A stretch of 64,000 nt of DNA from positions 2,278,001-2,342,000 of the forward strand of contig NZ_CP129236.1 in assembly GCF_030413615.1 (NCBI RefSeq). Direction: 5' to 3'. The translations under genes were made by a program, and so were the position numbers. This document shows positions 8,008 through 16,943 of the stretch, in pieces (within the stretch, counting starts at the first letter, position 1; the number at the start of each line of letters is the position of its first letter). The notes under the pieces are model-generated. The model was not told the DNA's origin. It saw only the letters and a list, made by a program, of their open reading frames with translations, and made no database searches. Source of the stretch: Planococcus shixiaomingii (GTDB lineage Bacteria; Bacillota; Bacilli; Bacillales_A; Planococcaceae).

Positions 8008-10818
8008 TTAAGATTGAGCTAATGCTCCATCGAGGATGCGCGCTTGTTCTACTTTGTGCGATTCGCCATCGCCTTCTGCCGGACTTGAACGTTTGATGCG
8101 GCCATGGTAACTTACCGGTTTGCCATTTGCGATTTCCCGCAAGTACGGTTCAGCAAATGTCCACGAACCCATGTTTTGCGGTTCTTCTTGGACCCATGCA
8201 AGTTCTTTTGCGTTTGGATAGCGGTCCACGATGGCTTGGATTTTCTCAGATGGGAACGGATACAGCTGTTCAACACGGACAATATGTGCCCATTCAAAAC
8301 CTGTTCCATCTTTAACACGTTCAGCTAAATCGATGGCCATTTTTCCGCTTGCGAAAAGAATGCGTTCCACTTTTTCTGTTTCTTTGCCCATTCCTGGCTG
8401 TTCAATGATCGTTTGGAAATGGCCTTGAGTCAAATCTTCAACATCAGCGCCCACCAATGGATGGCGAAGCAAAGATTTTGGCGTGACGATGATCAACGGA
8501 CGGATCGATTCTTCTCCGAGCATTTTCGCTTGTCTGCGCATAATGTGGAAATAGTTTGCTGCGCTTGAAAGATTGGCAACTGTCCAGTTGTTTTCCCCAC
8601 CCATTTGCAAGTATCTTTCCAAACGAGCGCTTGAGTGCTCTGGTCCTTGACCTTCATATGCATGCGGCAGCAGCATAACCAAGCCGGACTTCTGGCCCCA
8701 TTTTGCATGGCTTGCAGAAATGAACTGGTCAAACATCATTTGCGCCATGTTTGCGAAGTCGCCGTATTGCGCTTCCCAAATGACTAATGCTTTTTCATTT
8801 TCAACGTTATAGCCATATTCATAGCCTAAGATGGCAGCTTCACTCAACGGACTGTTGTATACCACAAACGAAGCTTTCGCATCCGAGATGTGATGAAGCG
8901 GAACCAATTCGTCGCCTGTTTTGTCATCATGCAGCACAAGATGGCGGTGAGCGAACGTACCCCGCTGTGCATCTTGGCCAGTCAAACGGATTGGGTTGCC
9001 TTCTTGAAGAATTGAACCGAATGCCAATACTTCAGCATGTGCCCAATCGATTTTCCCTTTGCCTGTGAAAGGTTCTTCGCGGCGTTTTAAGATGCGCGCC
9101 AGCTTTGAAAAGACGTTGAAATCAGCTGGCCATGATAGCAATTCTTCGTTCAATTGAGTTAGAACGGCTTTATCTACACCTGTTGGAACTTCAGGGAAAC
9201 CATTGAGAACCGCTTCAGGAATTTGTTTGTTGTTGTCATGCGAGTTGTTTTCTTTTACTCGGTCATACGCTTCCTGCATTTCTTTTTGCGTATCCGCATC
9301 AAGCTGCTTCACGTCGTCTTCCGCCATTACATTCTCGCCAGCCAACTGGCGTCCATATAATTCCCGCACTGTTGGGTGCTTGTGGATGCCATGGTACATC
9401 ATCGGGTTGGTGACTAGCGGCTCGTCCATTTCGTTATGGCCATAACGGCGATAACCGATCAAGTCGATCAAAATATCCTTGCCGAATTTCTCACGGTATT
9501 CAAACGCCAAACGCGCAACCGCTACGACTGCTTCCGGGTCATCCGCGTTTACGTGGACAACTGGAATTTCATAGCCTTTGGCAGGGTCTGAAGAATAATG
9601 AGTCGATCTCGAATCATTTTGCTCAGTCGTAAATCCGATCAAGTTGTTGGCAATAACGTGAATCGATCCACCGGTCTGGTAACCAGGGATGCGGCTGAAG
9701 TTCAAAGTTTCCGTTACAACGCCTTGTCCCGGGAACGCAGCATCACCATGAACAAGAATAGCATACGCTTTTTTCGAATCGATTACCGGCTTGCCTTTTT
9801 GGTTCGTCAATTCTTGAGCTGCACGTGTTTGGCCAGCTACTACCGGGCTGACAACTTCCAAGTGGGATGGGTTATACGCAAGTTTGATCGTCGTGCCGGC
9901 CGGTGATGTATATGCAGCACCCATGTGATACTTAACGTCTCCAAACCAGCCTTTCGTGATTTTCAAAGAACCGTCCGCTGGCAGGAATGCTTCATCGCCA
10001 ACGTGAGCGAATCCTGCAAACATCATTTCATATGGCTTTTTCAAAACGTGCGTAAGCACATTTAAACGACCGCGATGCGCCATCCCGATCATGATGTTTT
10101 CTTTTGATTCGGACAACCGGACAAGTTCATCCATTAATACAACCAATGTGTCGAGCCCTTCGATAGAAAAGCGTTTTTGGCCGACAAACGTGCGATGGAT
10201 GAATTTTTCAAACCCTTCTACATGCGTAAGAAGATTCAATAATTCCTTTTTCTTTTCAGCATCAAGCGAAGGCTTTACTTGGCCGGACTCAATTTTCGAC
10301 TGAATCCAGCTGCGTTCCTGCGGCTGCACAATATGCGAAAATTCATAAGCTACTTTATCGGTATAAAGGGAGCGCAAATACGCGACAGCTTCCAATCCGT
10401 CTTTAATCGAGCTTGGTGCGTCTGGCAACAAAAGTGAAACAGGCACTTCTTTCAAGTCCTGTTCTGACAAACCATATGCAGATGGCTCTAAACGGGAAGT
10501 GTCTTTCGGCCGATCGTTCAACGGATAAATATTTGAAGCCAGATGGCCATAGGCGCGAATGGCATCGGCCAGCTGGACCGCTGCCAATACTTTTCCGAAT
10601 TTATCTGTCGCTACACTAGCAGTAGCCGAAGATGTCGAAGCAGCTGGCTGTTCAATTATTTCAAGCGGTGATCCGTACTGTCTGAAAAGCTCAGCAAATT
10701 CCGGATCAATCAAATCCGGCGATTCCTGATAAATGTCATACATTTCCATTACGTATCCGAGGTTGGGGCCGGTAATAGAACTCCAAGGGGAGTTTTCATC
10801 TGTAAACTTGCTAGACAT
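8008..10818 (-). CDS. odhA: 2-oxoglutarate dehydrogenase E1 component (936 aa)
   Basis: Thiamine diphosphate-dependent E1 of the 2-oxoglutarate dehydrogenase complex, decarboxylating 2-oxoglutarate and succinylating OdhB. Full length for the family. Seen: MAHRGRLNVL near the start of the catalytic core, the cofactor region GDAAFPGQGVVTETLN followed by NNLIGFTT, and the late GQGPEHSSARLERYLQ motif. ATG at 10818 is preceded by TTGGAGG; an in-frame upstream ATG at 10833 has no site. A candidate CcpA operator lies 190 bp upstream and a sigma-A-like promoter at 10949-10976, fitting the glucose repression known for odhAB in B. subtilis. Confidence 0.98.
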   Translation of the reverse strand: MSSKFTDENSPWSSITGPNLGYVMEMYDIYQESPDLIDPEFAELFRQYGSPLEIIEQPAASTSSATASVATDKFGKVLAAVQLADAIRAYGHLASNIYPLNDRPKDTSRLEPSAYGLSEQDLKEVPVSLLLPDAPSSIKDGLEAVAYLRSLYTDKVAYEFSHIVQPQERSWIQSKIESGQVKPSLDAEKKKELLNLLTHVEGFEKFIHRTFVGQKRFSIEGLDTLVVLMDELVRLSESKENIMIGMAHRGRLNVLTHVLKKPYEMMFAGFAHVGDEAFLPADGSLKITKGWFGDVKYHMGAAYTSPAGTTIKLAYNPSHLEVVSPVVAGQTRAAQELTNQKGKPVIDSKKAYAILVHGDAAFPGQGVVTETLNFSRIPGYQTGGSIHVIANNLIGFTTEQNDSRSTHYSSDPAKGYEIPVVHVNADDPEAVVAVARLAFEYREKFGKDILIDLIGYRRYGHNEMDEPLVTNPMMYHGIHKHPTVRELYGRQLAGENVMAEDDVKQLDADTQKEMQEAYDRVKENNSHDNNKQIPEAVLNGFPEVPTGVDKAVLTQLNEELLSWPADFNVFSKLARILKRREEPFTGKGKIDWAHAEVLAFGSILQEGNPIRLTGQDAQRGTFAHRHLVLHDDKTGDELVPLHHISDAKASFVVYNSPLSEAAILGYEYGYNVENEKALVIWEAQYGDFANMAQMMFDQFISASHAKWGQKSGLVMLLPHAYEGQGPEHSSARLERYLQMGGENNWTVANLSSAANYFHIMRRQAKMLGEESIRPLIIVTPKSLLRHPLVGADVEDLTQGHFQTIIEQPGMGKETEKVERILFASGKMAIDLAERVKDGTGFEWAHIVRVEQLYPFPSEKIQAIVDRYPNAKELAWVQEEPQNMGSWTFAEPYLREIANGKPVSYHGRIKRSSPAEGDGESHKVEQARILDGALAQS

Positions 10819-10948
10819 AAAAAAAACCTCCAACTATTTGCCTACTGGCATTTTCTTTTATTATATGAGTCTTCTCTATATTATCACGCATCCCGCTAGA
10901 CATAAAGCAGAAGGCGCTTTCTTCATTGAAGAACAAATTTCCCTATCA

Positions 10949-10976
10949 ATCTTACTACTTCCCAGAAAAAAAACAA
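10949..10976 (-). promoter_or_regulatory. Candidate sigma-A promoter for odhA
   Basis: Minus strand TTGTTT (10971-10976), 16 bp spacer, TAAGAT (10949-10954). A second -10-like TATAAT lies nearer the gene, so the start site is uncertain. Confidence 0.45.
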
Positions 10977-11009
10977 ACCTTTTTCGCGAAAATGTTCACG
11001 TAATCCCCA

Positions 11010-11023
11010 TTAAAACGCTTTCA
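11010..11023 (-). promoter_or_regulatory. Candidate CcpA binding site (cre) upstream of odhA
   Basis: Minus strand reads TGAAAGCGTTTTAA, matching the cre consensus TGWAARCGYTWNCW at 13 of 14 positions. It lies between the diguanylate cyclase stop and odhA. odhAB is under catabolite control in B. subtilis. Confidence 0.65.
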
Positions 11024-11068
11024 ATACAATTCGCTTTCCAAATCCCAGAGGAGCAAGTTGGGCATTGA

Positions 11069-12718
11069 CTAATTTTCGCTAAAATAAACCTGGTTCTTCC
11101 CTTTTTTCTTTGCCTCATACAATGCAGAATCGGCTTTTTTTACAAGGTCGTCTAAATCATTTGCATGAAGTGGGTAAATCGCCACGCCTATTGAAGAAGT
11201 TGGAGAGAATTCCTGTTGGCCGATAAACCAGCCTTCAGCCAAATTCTCTTTAATTCTCTTTATGATTTCTTTGGTCTGTTTTATGCCTTGCATTGGTTCC
11301 AATCCGCTTAGTGCAACAAGAAATTCATCGCCGCCGACTCTCGCCACCACATCTTGTTGGCGAATGCTTTTTTGAATGGATTGGCCGAAATGATAAATGA
11401 ACTCATCTCCAATATCATGGCCGTATTGGTCATTGATCCGTTTGAAATTATCCCCGTCCAAATACAGCATGGCTACCCACTGGTCTTTTCCATCGGATAA
11501 TGCTTTAATACGGGAAAATTCCTGAACAAACATCTGGCGATTAGGCAGTTTAGTCAAACCATCATGATAGGCCATAAACCGCAGCTGTTCCTCCAGTTGT
11601 TTCCTGCTGGTAATGTCGAACATGATCGCTAATAATTGCGCAATGCCGCCTTCTCCGTCCATTAACGGAATAACAGTGGCATCCATCCAGAAAATTTCAC
11701 CGGTTTTCCTTCGGCTTTTGATTTCTCCTCGCCAGATGGCTCCTTCCAGTACAGTATCCCGGATAGCTTCATACTGCTTCCATGAGATGATCGTTTGTCC
11801 AATTTCGGTAATATTCATAGCCATCATTTCTTCATTGTCGTAGCCGGTGGTTCCTTTTAAATTATTATTTACGAATTGAATTATACCATCCATATCCCAG
11901 ATAGCTACGAGCGCTGCGTAATTGAGCGCTTCTTTGTAGCTTTCCAGAATATTCTCGGTCTTTTTCAGTTCCTCCTTCAATTTAGCTTCACTTGTCAGTT
12001 CACGCAAAACAATATGAAATGCCCGAATTTCTCCATTTTCAACAATCGGCGAGTAGTTGACAGAATATCTAGTAAACATGCCGTCTTTTTTAGGCCGTTC
12101 AATAATCGTTGAAGAAGCGGCTTGGCCGGCTTTGATTTTTTCAAGTTTGAATTTAATTTCTTCAAACAAACGCTGTTTCATAACAGGCATTTCCTCGTAA
12201 CTTTTACCGATCCAGTCTTCTCTGCGCACGCCGAACGCCGATTCATAGGCAGAATTCATATCGAATACACTGAAATTTTTTGTAATCATGATCATCGGGT
12301 CGACTGAATTGCTTACAAGTGACTGATAAAACGAATAATCTTCTTCGATTTTCTTTTGTCCTGCCACATTTTTGGATATCACCAACAAATAAGTGTTTCC
12401 GCCATGGAAAATCGGCATGACTTCCGTTTCGGTCGCTAATTTATTGTCGCTGAACAAATTATAATCTCGGTATGTATAAGGCCGTTCCGACTCCAGTGAA
12501 ATCCTATACTGCCTCTTGATTTCTGTAGCTAAGGCCAGCGGCAAGATTTCATCCACAGTCGAACCGGTAATGTCTTTTTTAAAGATTCTTTTGCACGTTG
12601 CATTGATGTATTCATATGCAAAAGAATCCTTCGTCTGTTTCATAAAGAAAACCAAATCTCCGGATTTTCCGTACAACAAATCCAGCTGTTCTTTAGTGAA
12701 AGGCGCTATCCTGTCCAC
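11069..12718 (-). CDS. PAS-PAS-PAS-GGDEF diguanylate cyclase (about 549 aa)
   Basis: Predicted soluble c-di-GMP synthase. Three consecutive PAS-like sensor domains (about residues 15-125, 130-250 and 260-385) lead into a GGDEF domain. The catalytic motif GGDEF is intact and an inhibitory-site motif RQQD sits exactly five residues before it, so product feedback is likely. No membrane helix or signal peptide and no EAL domain. The start is uncertain: GTG at 12718 is chosen; a TTG at 12736 would overlap dapF, and neither has a strong ribosome binding site. It is the last gene of a murG-dapF unit, suggesting co-transcription. Confidence 0.88.
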   Translation of the reverse strand: MDRIAPFTKEQLDLLYGKSGDLVFFMKQTKDSFAYEYINATCKRIFKKDITGSTVDEILPLALATEIKRQYRISLESERPYTYRDYNLFSDNKLATETEVMPIFHGGNTYLLVISKNVAGQKKIEEDYSFYQSLVSNSVDPMIMITKNFSVFDMNSAYESAFGVRREDWIGKSYEEMPVMKQRLFEEIKFKLEKIKAGQAASSTIIERPKKDGMFTRYSVNYSPIVENGEIRAFHIVLRELTSEAKLKEELKKTENILESYKEALNYAALVAIWDMDGIIQFVNNNLKGTTGYDNEEMMAMNITEIGQTIISWKQYEAIRDTVLEGAIWRGEIKSRRKTGEIFWMDATVIPLMDGEGGIAQLLAIMFDITSRKQLEEQLRFMAYHDGLTKLPNRQMFVQEFSRIKALSDGKDQWVAMLYLDGDNFKRINDQYGHDIGDEFIYHFGQSIQKSIRQQDVVARVGGDEFLVALSGLEPMQGIKQTKEIIKRIKENLAEGWFIGQQEFSPTSSIGVAIYPLHANDLDDLVKKADSALYEAKKKGKNQVYFSEN

Positions 12719-12725
12719 CTGCTTT

Positions 12726-13685
12726 CTACTGTGCAAATTGGTCGGATATGGAAGATGTCTGTTCGATAAACTTTTCGTACAAAACCTGCTCTTCCAGTTC
12801 CGTGACTGATTTAAATCCGCTGTCCTCTACCTCGTTTTCCCACTGGAAACGGTGAACGGATAAAACGGTTGCGTTGCCCGTCAATAACAAACGAATCTCT
12901 TCCCCTTTTTTCTCCACTTGGCACTGGACCATGCCTCCCGGATTGTACACATTGACATTGCCGAACGGAACGAGACCCGCCATACAGCTGATCAACGCTG
13001 ACGCAGTCATTGCTGTGCCGCACGCATTGGTGAAACCGACGCCGCGTTCAAACGTCCGGACAAAAATGCCTTCCTCTACTTTGGTCACGTAGCTGACGTT
13101 GACGCCATCTGAAAAATAATCGTTCGGTCCATTAAAAAATTCCGCCCATTTTTGCTGATGACTTTGATCGTTTTGGTATGCCGCCGGGACCAGTCCAATC
13201 AAATGCGGGTTGGGTACGGCTACGGCCGAGAAAACGATATCGTCTGAAAGGAATGGCAATGGCTTCAACAACCATTCGTCATTGTCCTCATAGACCATCG
13301 GCAAATCTTTTAGTTTAAATGATACCGGGGAGATTTCAACGGAATAGCGTGCAATTCCGTCCTGCAACGTCTTCTCTTTTTTCACTTTCAGAAGTGCTTT
13401 CATCGTTTCGATAACAGCTTCCTCAATTCCCTGCCGTTCACAGACAAAGCGCGCCACACAGCGGAGCCCATTGCCGCACATCGAGGCCTCTGAACCGTCG
13501 CGGTTAAAGACACGCATTTTTGCATCGGCCTGAAGGGATGGCAAAACGACGAGCAATCCATCAGCTTCCGAATCAAGGGCTGTTAACCGCAAGGCGAGCT
13601 CGTTATAATCATCGCGTTCCGGGCCTTCAACCAAATAAAATGTGTTCATGGAGCCGTGTACTTTTAGAAGAGTTAAGTCCATCAT
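12726..13685 (-). CDS. dapF: Diaminopimelate epimerase (319 aa)
   Basis: Converts LL- to meso-diaminopimelate for lysine and peptidoglycan synthesis. Both catalytic cysteine motifs are present: SMCGNGLRC (C70) and FERGVGFTNACGTA. The second reads GVGF where many DapF proteins have GVGE; the preceding Glu-Arg is intact. ATG at 13685 (or 13682) is chosen after the AGGGGTG site; an in-frame GTG at 13691 is part of that site. It lies 21 bp after murG, joining two peptidoglycan-precursor genes outside the division and cell wall cluster. Confidence 0.93.
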   Translation of the reverse strand: MMDLTLLKVHGSMNTFYLVEGPERDDYNELALRLTALDSEADGLLVVLPSLQADAKMRVFNRDGSEASMCGNGLRCVARFVCERQGIEEAVIETMKALLKVKKEKTLQDGIARYSVEISPVSFKLKDLPMVYEDNDEWLLKPLPFLSDDIVFSAVAVPNPHLIGLVPAAYQNDQSHQQKWAEFFNGPNDYFSDGVNVSYVTKVEEGIFVRTFERGVGFTNACGTAMTASALISCMAGLVPFGNVNVYNPGGMVQCQVEKKGEEIRLLLTGNATVLSVHRFQWENEVEDSGFKSVTELEEQVLYEKFIEQTSSISDQFAQ

Positions 13686-13706
13686 TTTCACCCCTGTATA
13701 TCGTTT

Positions 13707-14789
13707 TTATCGTTTTTTTGTATGTGCTGCCACTAACTTAGCCATTTCATATGCCGTTTTCGGCGGCTCAGCCAAGATCATATTTTCCACTAGCAGTTCT
13801 TCATCTGCACGCAGTTGATTCATTGCTTTCATAAAGCTTTCGGGTGTTATATCTTCTTCTTCGATAACGTGTGCAAACCCTTGACGCCTAAACAATTCAG
13901 CGTTTAGCAATTGGTCTCCTCGGCTTTGCAGCTTAGACAACGGAATCAACAGCATCGGTTTTTTCAACGCCAGAAACTCAAAAATTGAGTTTGAACCCGC
14001 ACGGGAAACTACAAAGTCTGTCATGTGGAGCAAATGCGACAATTCCTCTGTAACATATTCAAATTGGCAGTAATTCGGCACTTCTTGCAACGCTTCATCA
14101 AAGTTTCCTTTGCCGCACAAGTGAACGATGTTGAATTGCTGGAGCAATTCAGAGAGATTAGCTCGGATGGCATCATTGATCACCGCTGATCCTTGGCTTC
14201 CCCCCATAATCATCAATACCGGCATGTCATTGTCGAATCGGCAAATTTCTTTGCCTTTTGCAGCTGACCCATCCATCAGTTCACTGCGTATTACTGAACC
14301 TGTACAAGTTGATTTTTCGCTCGGCACATACTTCAAAGTTTCTTTGAAGACCGTGAAAATATGATTGGCGAACGGCATGGCGATTTTATTCGCAAGGCCC
14401 GGAGTTACATCCGATTCGTGAATAATAACCGGAACCGACATCAATTTTCCTGCCATTGCGACAGGGACCGACACAAAACCGCCTTTAGAAAAAATGGCGG
14501 CCGGTTTCGTTTTCCGAATCACATTCAGCGCCTGCATCAAACCTGCTCCTACACGGAAAGGGTCTGTGAAGTTTTTCATTGAAAAGTACCGCCGCAGTTT
14601 TCCGCTTGCGATTGCATGGTATTTCACATCTGGGAATGCTTCGGCAATCAGTTCATTTTCAATGCCATCTTTCGAGCCGATATATTCAACATTAAAATTC
14701 ATTTTTTTCAATTCCGGAATTATTGCCTGGTTTAACGAAACGTGCCCCGCAGTCCCGCCTCCGGTTAATAAAATGGTGCTCTTGTTCAT
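13707..14789 (-). CDS. murG: MurG-type UDP-GlcNAc:lipid I N-acetylglucosaminyltransferase (360 aa)
   Basis: Peripheral membrane glycosyltransferase that makes lipid II. The N-terminal glycine loop reads GGGTAGH (GGTGGH in the E. coli type), followed by YIGSKDGIE, FSKGGFVSVPV and IHESDVTPGLANK; the C-terminal half has the donor-site stretch MGGSQGS and SRAGSNSIFEFLA. This sequence style matches the staphylococcal/B. cereus MurG variant. Start ATG at 14789 has only a weak upstream site (GTAGGACAG). First gene of the murG-dapF-GGDEF unit. Confidence 0.93.
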   Translation of the reverse strand: MNKSTILLTGGGTAGHVSLNQAIIPELKKMNFNVEYIGSKDGIENELIAEAFPDVKYHAIASGKLRRYFSMKNFTDPFRVGAGLMQALNVIRKTKPAAIFSKGGFVSVPVAMAGKLMSVPVIIHESDVTPGLANKIAMPFANHIFTVFKETLKYVPSEKSTCTGSVIRSELMDGSAAKGKEICRFDNDMPVLMIMGGSQGSAVINDAIRANLSELLQQFNIVHLCGKGNFDEALQEVPNYCQFEYVTEELSHLLHMTDFVVSRAGSNSIFEFLALKKPMLLIPLSKLQSRGDQLLNAELFRRQGFAHVIEEEDITPESFMKAMNQLRADEELLVENMILAEPPKTAYEMAKLVAAHTKKR

Positions 14790-14870
14790 TTGCTGTCCTA
14801 CTTTCTCATGTATATGTTCTCTTTTTCATCAATGGCTTTTTCGCCTTATTTTATGCAATATTTTCTGTGC

Positions 14871-14876
14871 TATACT
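14871..14876 (+). promoter_or_regulatory. Extended -10 promoter candidate for the MATE gene
   Basis: TGC directly before TATACT gives an extended -10 element; no good -35. It would give a leader of about 215 nt before the MATE start at 15098. Confidence 0.4.
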
Positions 14877-14911
14877 TAATTTTATGGTTAATACACTATT
14901 TTGGTGAAGGC

Positions 14912-14950
14912 ATGAAAAGGTGCGTTTTCAGAACGGAAAAGGTTAAATAA
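14912..14950 (+). CDS. Possible 12-codon leader peptide upstream of the MATE gene
   Basis: ATG at 14912 preceded by GAAGG (short spacing) opens a 12-residue frame, MKRCVFRTEKVK, ending at TAA 14948-14950. It is followed by an inverted repeat, TTACTGT (14977-14983) with ACAGTAA (15051-15057). The arrangement resembles leaders that control drug-efflux genes by ribosome stalling, but nothing proves translation. Confidence 0.25.
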   Translation: MKRCVFRTEKVK

Positions 14951-15097
14951 ATAATCATAAGCGAGCAGTCCATCCCTTACTGTTCAACCTATCCGGTTCT
15001 TTTCAGGTACAAAATCTACCGATGGCAAATTGTTCGGTCTCTCACCAAGCACAGTAACAGCCAAGTCTATTGTTAATGGAATATTGGAGGATGTATC

Positions 15098-16447
15098 ATG
15101 TACGAAACCGAAACGAAAAAGAAGAAAATAAAAATGCTGTTAAAAATTGTTTTCCCAATTTTCATTACGCAAGTCGCAATGTATTTAGTAACTTTTTTCG
15201 ATATTTATATGACTGCACGCTATGGCACCGATGATTTGGCCGGAGTATCCATCGGTTCATCTTTCTGGGTACCTGTCTACATCGGCCTTGCAGGCATTCT
15301 CATGTCCATCACTCCAATTGTAGCACAATTGATGGGCGGCAAGAAAAGAGATGAAGTAAAAGAAACACTTCAGCAAGGGATTTATTTGGCTGTCATGCTG
15401 GCAATCATCGTTTTTCTCTTTTTTCTTTTCGGAACTGATTTTCTTTTAGGCTTAATGGATTTAGAGCCTGCCGTAGCACAAGTGGCAGCCGGCTATATTT
15501 TTGCAATGAGCTTAGGGCTGATCCCGCTTTTCGTCTATAACGCTATGCGTTCTTACATCGATGCGCTCGGCTCGACCCGGGTATCCATGTTTATTTCACT
15601 CATGGCTGCCCCGATTAACATCTTTTTTAATTACTTGTTCATTTTCGGTAATTTTGGTTTTCCGGAACTTGGCGGAATCGGAGCCGGCTATGCCTCCGCC
15701 ATTACATATTGGCTGATCATGTTTATCGCAATGTGGATCATCCATACAAAAAAACCCTTTGCTTCTTTCGCCGTCTTCAACGGTTGGGCTAGGCTGTCCT
15801 TGTCAAAAATGAAGGAAATAAGTCTCATCGGCATTCCAATCGGCATCTCGATATTCGCTGAAACGAGCATTTTCTCCGTCGTCACACTAATGATGAGCAC
15901 CTATGGAACGATTACTATCGCCGCCCACCAGATAGCCATCAATTTTACGTCGTTATTGTATATGCTGCCGCTCAGCATTTCAATGGGCGCCACTATTTTG
16001 GTCGGGTTCGAAGTAGGTGCCAAACGGTTCCGGGATGCCAAGCAGTATAGTTGGCTGAGTGTCGGAACCGCAATCGGTTTCAGTTTTTTCTCTGCCTGCA
16101 TCCTGTTCTTTATGCGAGAGCAAATTGCCGCTTTGTATTCTTCAGACCCCGCGGTCATTCAATTGGCGGTGCAATTCCTGGTTTTCGCTGCACTCTTTCA
16201 GTTATCTGACGCCGTTCAGGCACCAGTGCAAGGCGCACTTCGCGGCTATAAGGACGTCAACGTCACGTTTGTTATGGCATTGGTTTCCTATTGGGTCATC
16301 GGATTGCCTGTAGGCTACTTGCTCGCCAACTTCACCGAATTCGGTGCATTCGGTTTCTGGATCGGCTTAATTGCAGGGCTGACAGCAGGCGCAATCACTT
16401 TATCCATCAGACTAGTCCTAATCCAAAAAAAGATTGCAGCTAAATGA
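15098..16447 (+). CDS. MATE family efflux transporter (449 aa)
   Basis: Multidrug and toxin extrusion protein with twelve predicted membrane helices in two homologous halves (DinF/NorM superfamily), likely exporting cationic compounds in exchange for Na+ or H+. ATG at 15098 is preceded by TTGGAGG. The final codons KKIAAK and the TGA stop lie inside the stem and loop of the terminator that follows. An unusually long leader precedes the gene. Substrate not predictable. Confidence 0.92.
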   Translation: MYETETKKKKIKMLLKIVFPIFITQVAMYLVTFFDIYMTARYGTDDLAGVSIGSSFWVPVYIGLAGILMSITPIVAQLMGGKKRDEVKETLQQGIYLAVMLAIIVFLFFLFGTDFLLGLMDLEPAVAQVAAGYIFAMSLGLIPLFVYNAMRSYIDALGSTRVSMFISLMAAPINIFFNYLFIFGNFGFPELGGIGAGYASAITYWLIMFIAMWIIHTKKPFASFAVFNGWARLSLSKMKEISLIGIPIGISIFAETSIFSVVTLMMSTYGTITIAAHQIAINFTSLLYMLPLSISMGATILVGFEVGAKRFRDAKQYSWLSVGTAIGFSFFSACILFFMREQIAALYSSDPAVIQLAVQFLVFAALFQLSDAVQAPVQGALRGYKDVNVTFVMALVSYWVIGLPVGYLLANFTEFGAFGFWIGLIAGLTAGAITLSIRLVLIQKKIAAK

Positions 16448-16459
16448 GCTGCAATCTTT
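16427..16459 (+). terminator. Terminator formed by the 3' end of the MATE gene
   Basis: AAAGATTGCAGC (16429-16440), loop holding the stop codon, GCTGCAATCTTT (16448-16459). Only three T follow the stem. It is a near copy of the hairpin at 16911-16943. Confidence 0.7.
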
Positions 16460-16910
16460 ACGACTGTTGAGAAAGTTGAAGTTAGGTGAATAGAGAGACA
16501 TATAACCAACCGGGCCGGACACTTCGCTTTCCGTGGGCTCGGCTTCAGCCTCCTCGTCACTGGCGTGACTGCGGGGTCTTCAGCTCGAGCTGTCCCACAG
16601 GAGTCTTCGTGTCCAGCCCGGTTGGGCGTCTTTCTCAAATAAAGGCAACTACTGCCTCTATTTAAGTGTCTGGATGGAGTAAATGAAGGCGCAAGGCACT
16701 GAGTATTCACTTCTTGCTTCAGGCTCCGGAGCGCAAGGCGGCGACTCCAGCGGGACAGCGAAGTGCCGAAATCCACTCGGGACGCCAGGACCGAGTTAGT
16801 TCGGCGCGAGCCCGCGGAAAGCGTCCGCCTGGAGCGAAGGTGCTCGCATCAATACAATATTAGCATGCATATTCATTTTTTTAAAAATAAATATTTTTTC
16901 TCAACACTAA
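16460..16910. repeat. Palindromic intergenic repeat, copy A (about 450 bp)
   Basis: Lies between convergent genes. First part: ACCGGGCCGGACAC (16509-16522) and GTGTCCAGCCCGGT (16609-16622) form an inverted repeat with 13 of 14 pairs, extended inward by GTGGG/CCCAC. Second part (about 16720-16850) is another GC-rich palindrome-like segment with CCGAAATCCACTCGGGACG and CCCGCGGAAAGCGTCCG. Outermost, TGTTGAGAAA (16465-16474) is inverted as TTTCTCAACA (16897-16906). Much of it is shared with 49364-50025. No plausible protein or ribosome binding site. Confidence 0.85.
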
Positions 16911-16943
16911 AAAAGATAGCAGCTCAATGAGCTGCTATCTTTT
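16911..16943 (-). terminator. Terminator formed by the 3' end of the small gene after CobW
   Basis: Minus strand AAAGATAGCAGC, loop with the TGA stop, GCTGCTATCTTTTTT. Compared with 16427-16459 the stem differs by a paired change (T-A to A-T), so pairing is preserved. Confidence 0.85.

Noticed and set aside
14128..14907. Plus-strand open frames opposite murG
   Set aside because: Antisense shadows of murG with no ribosome binding sites.
16315..16776. Minus-strand open frame running through repeat A
   Set aside because: It spans the end of the MATE gene and the palindromic repeat; low-complexity Arg/Ser/Pro composition and no start signal.
16460..16910. Repeat A as a CRISPR array or insertion sequence
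   Set aside because: No regular spacers, no transposase frame; the only terminal inverted repeat is shared with the flanking terminators.
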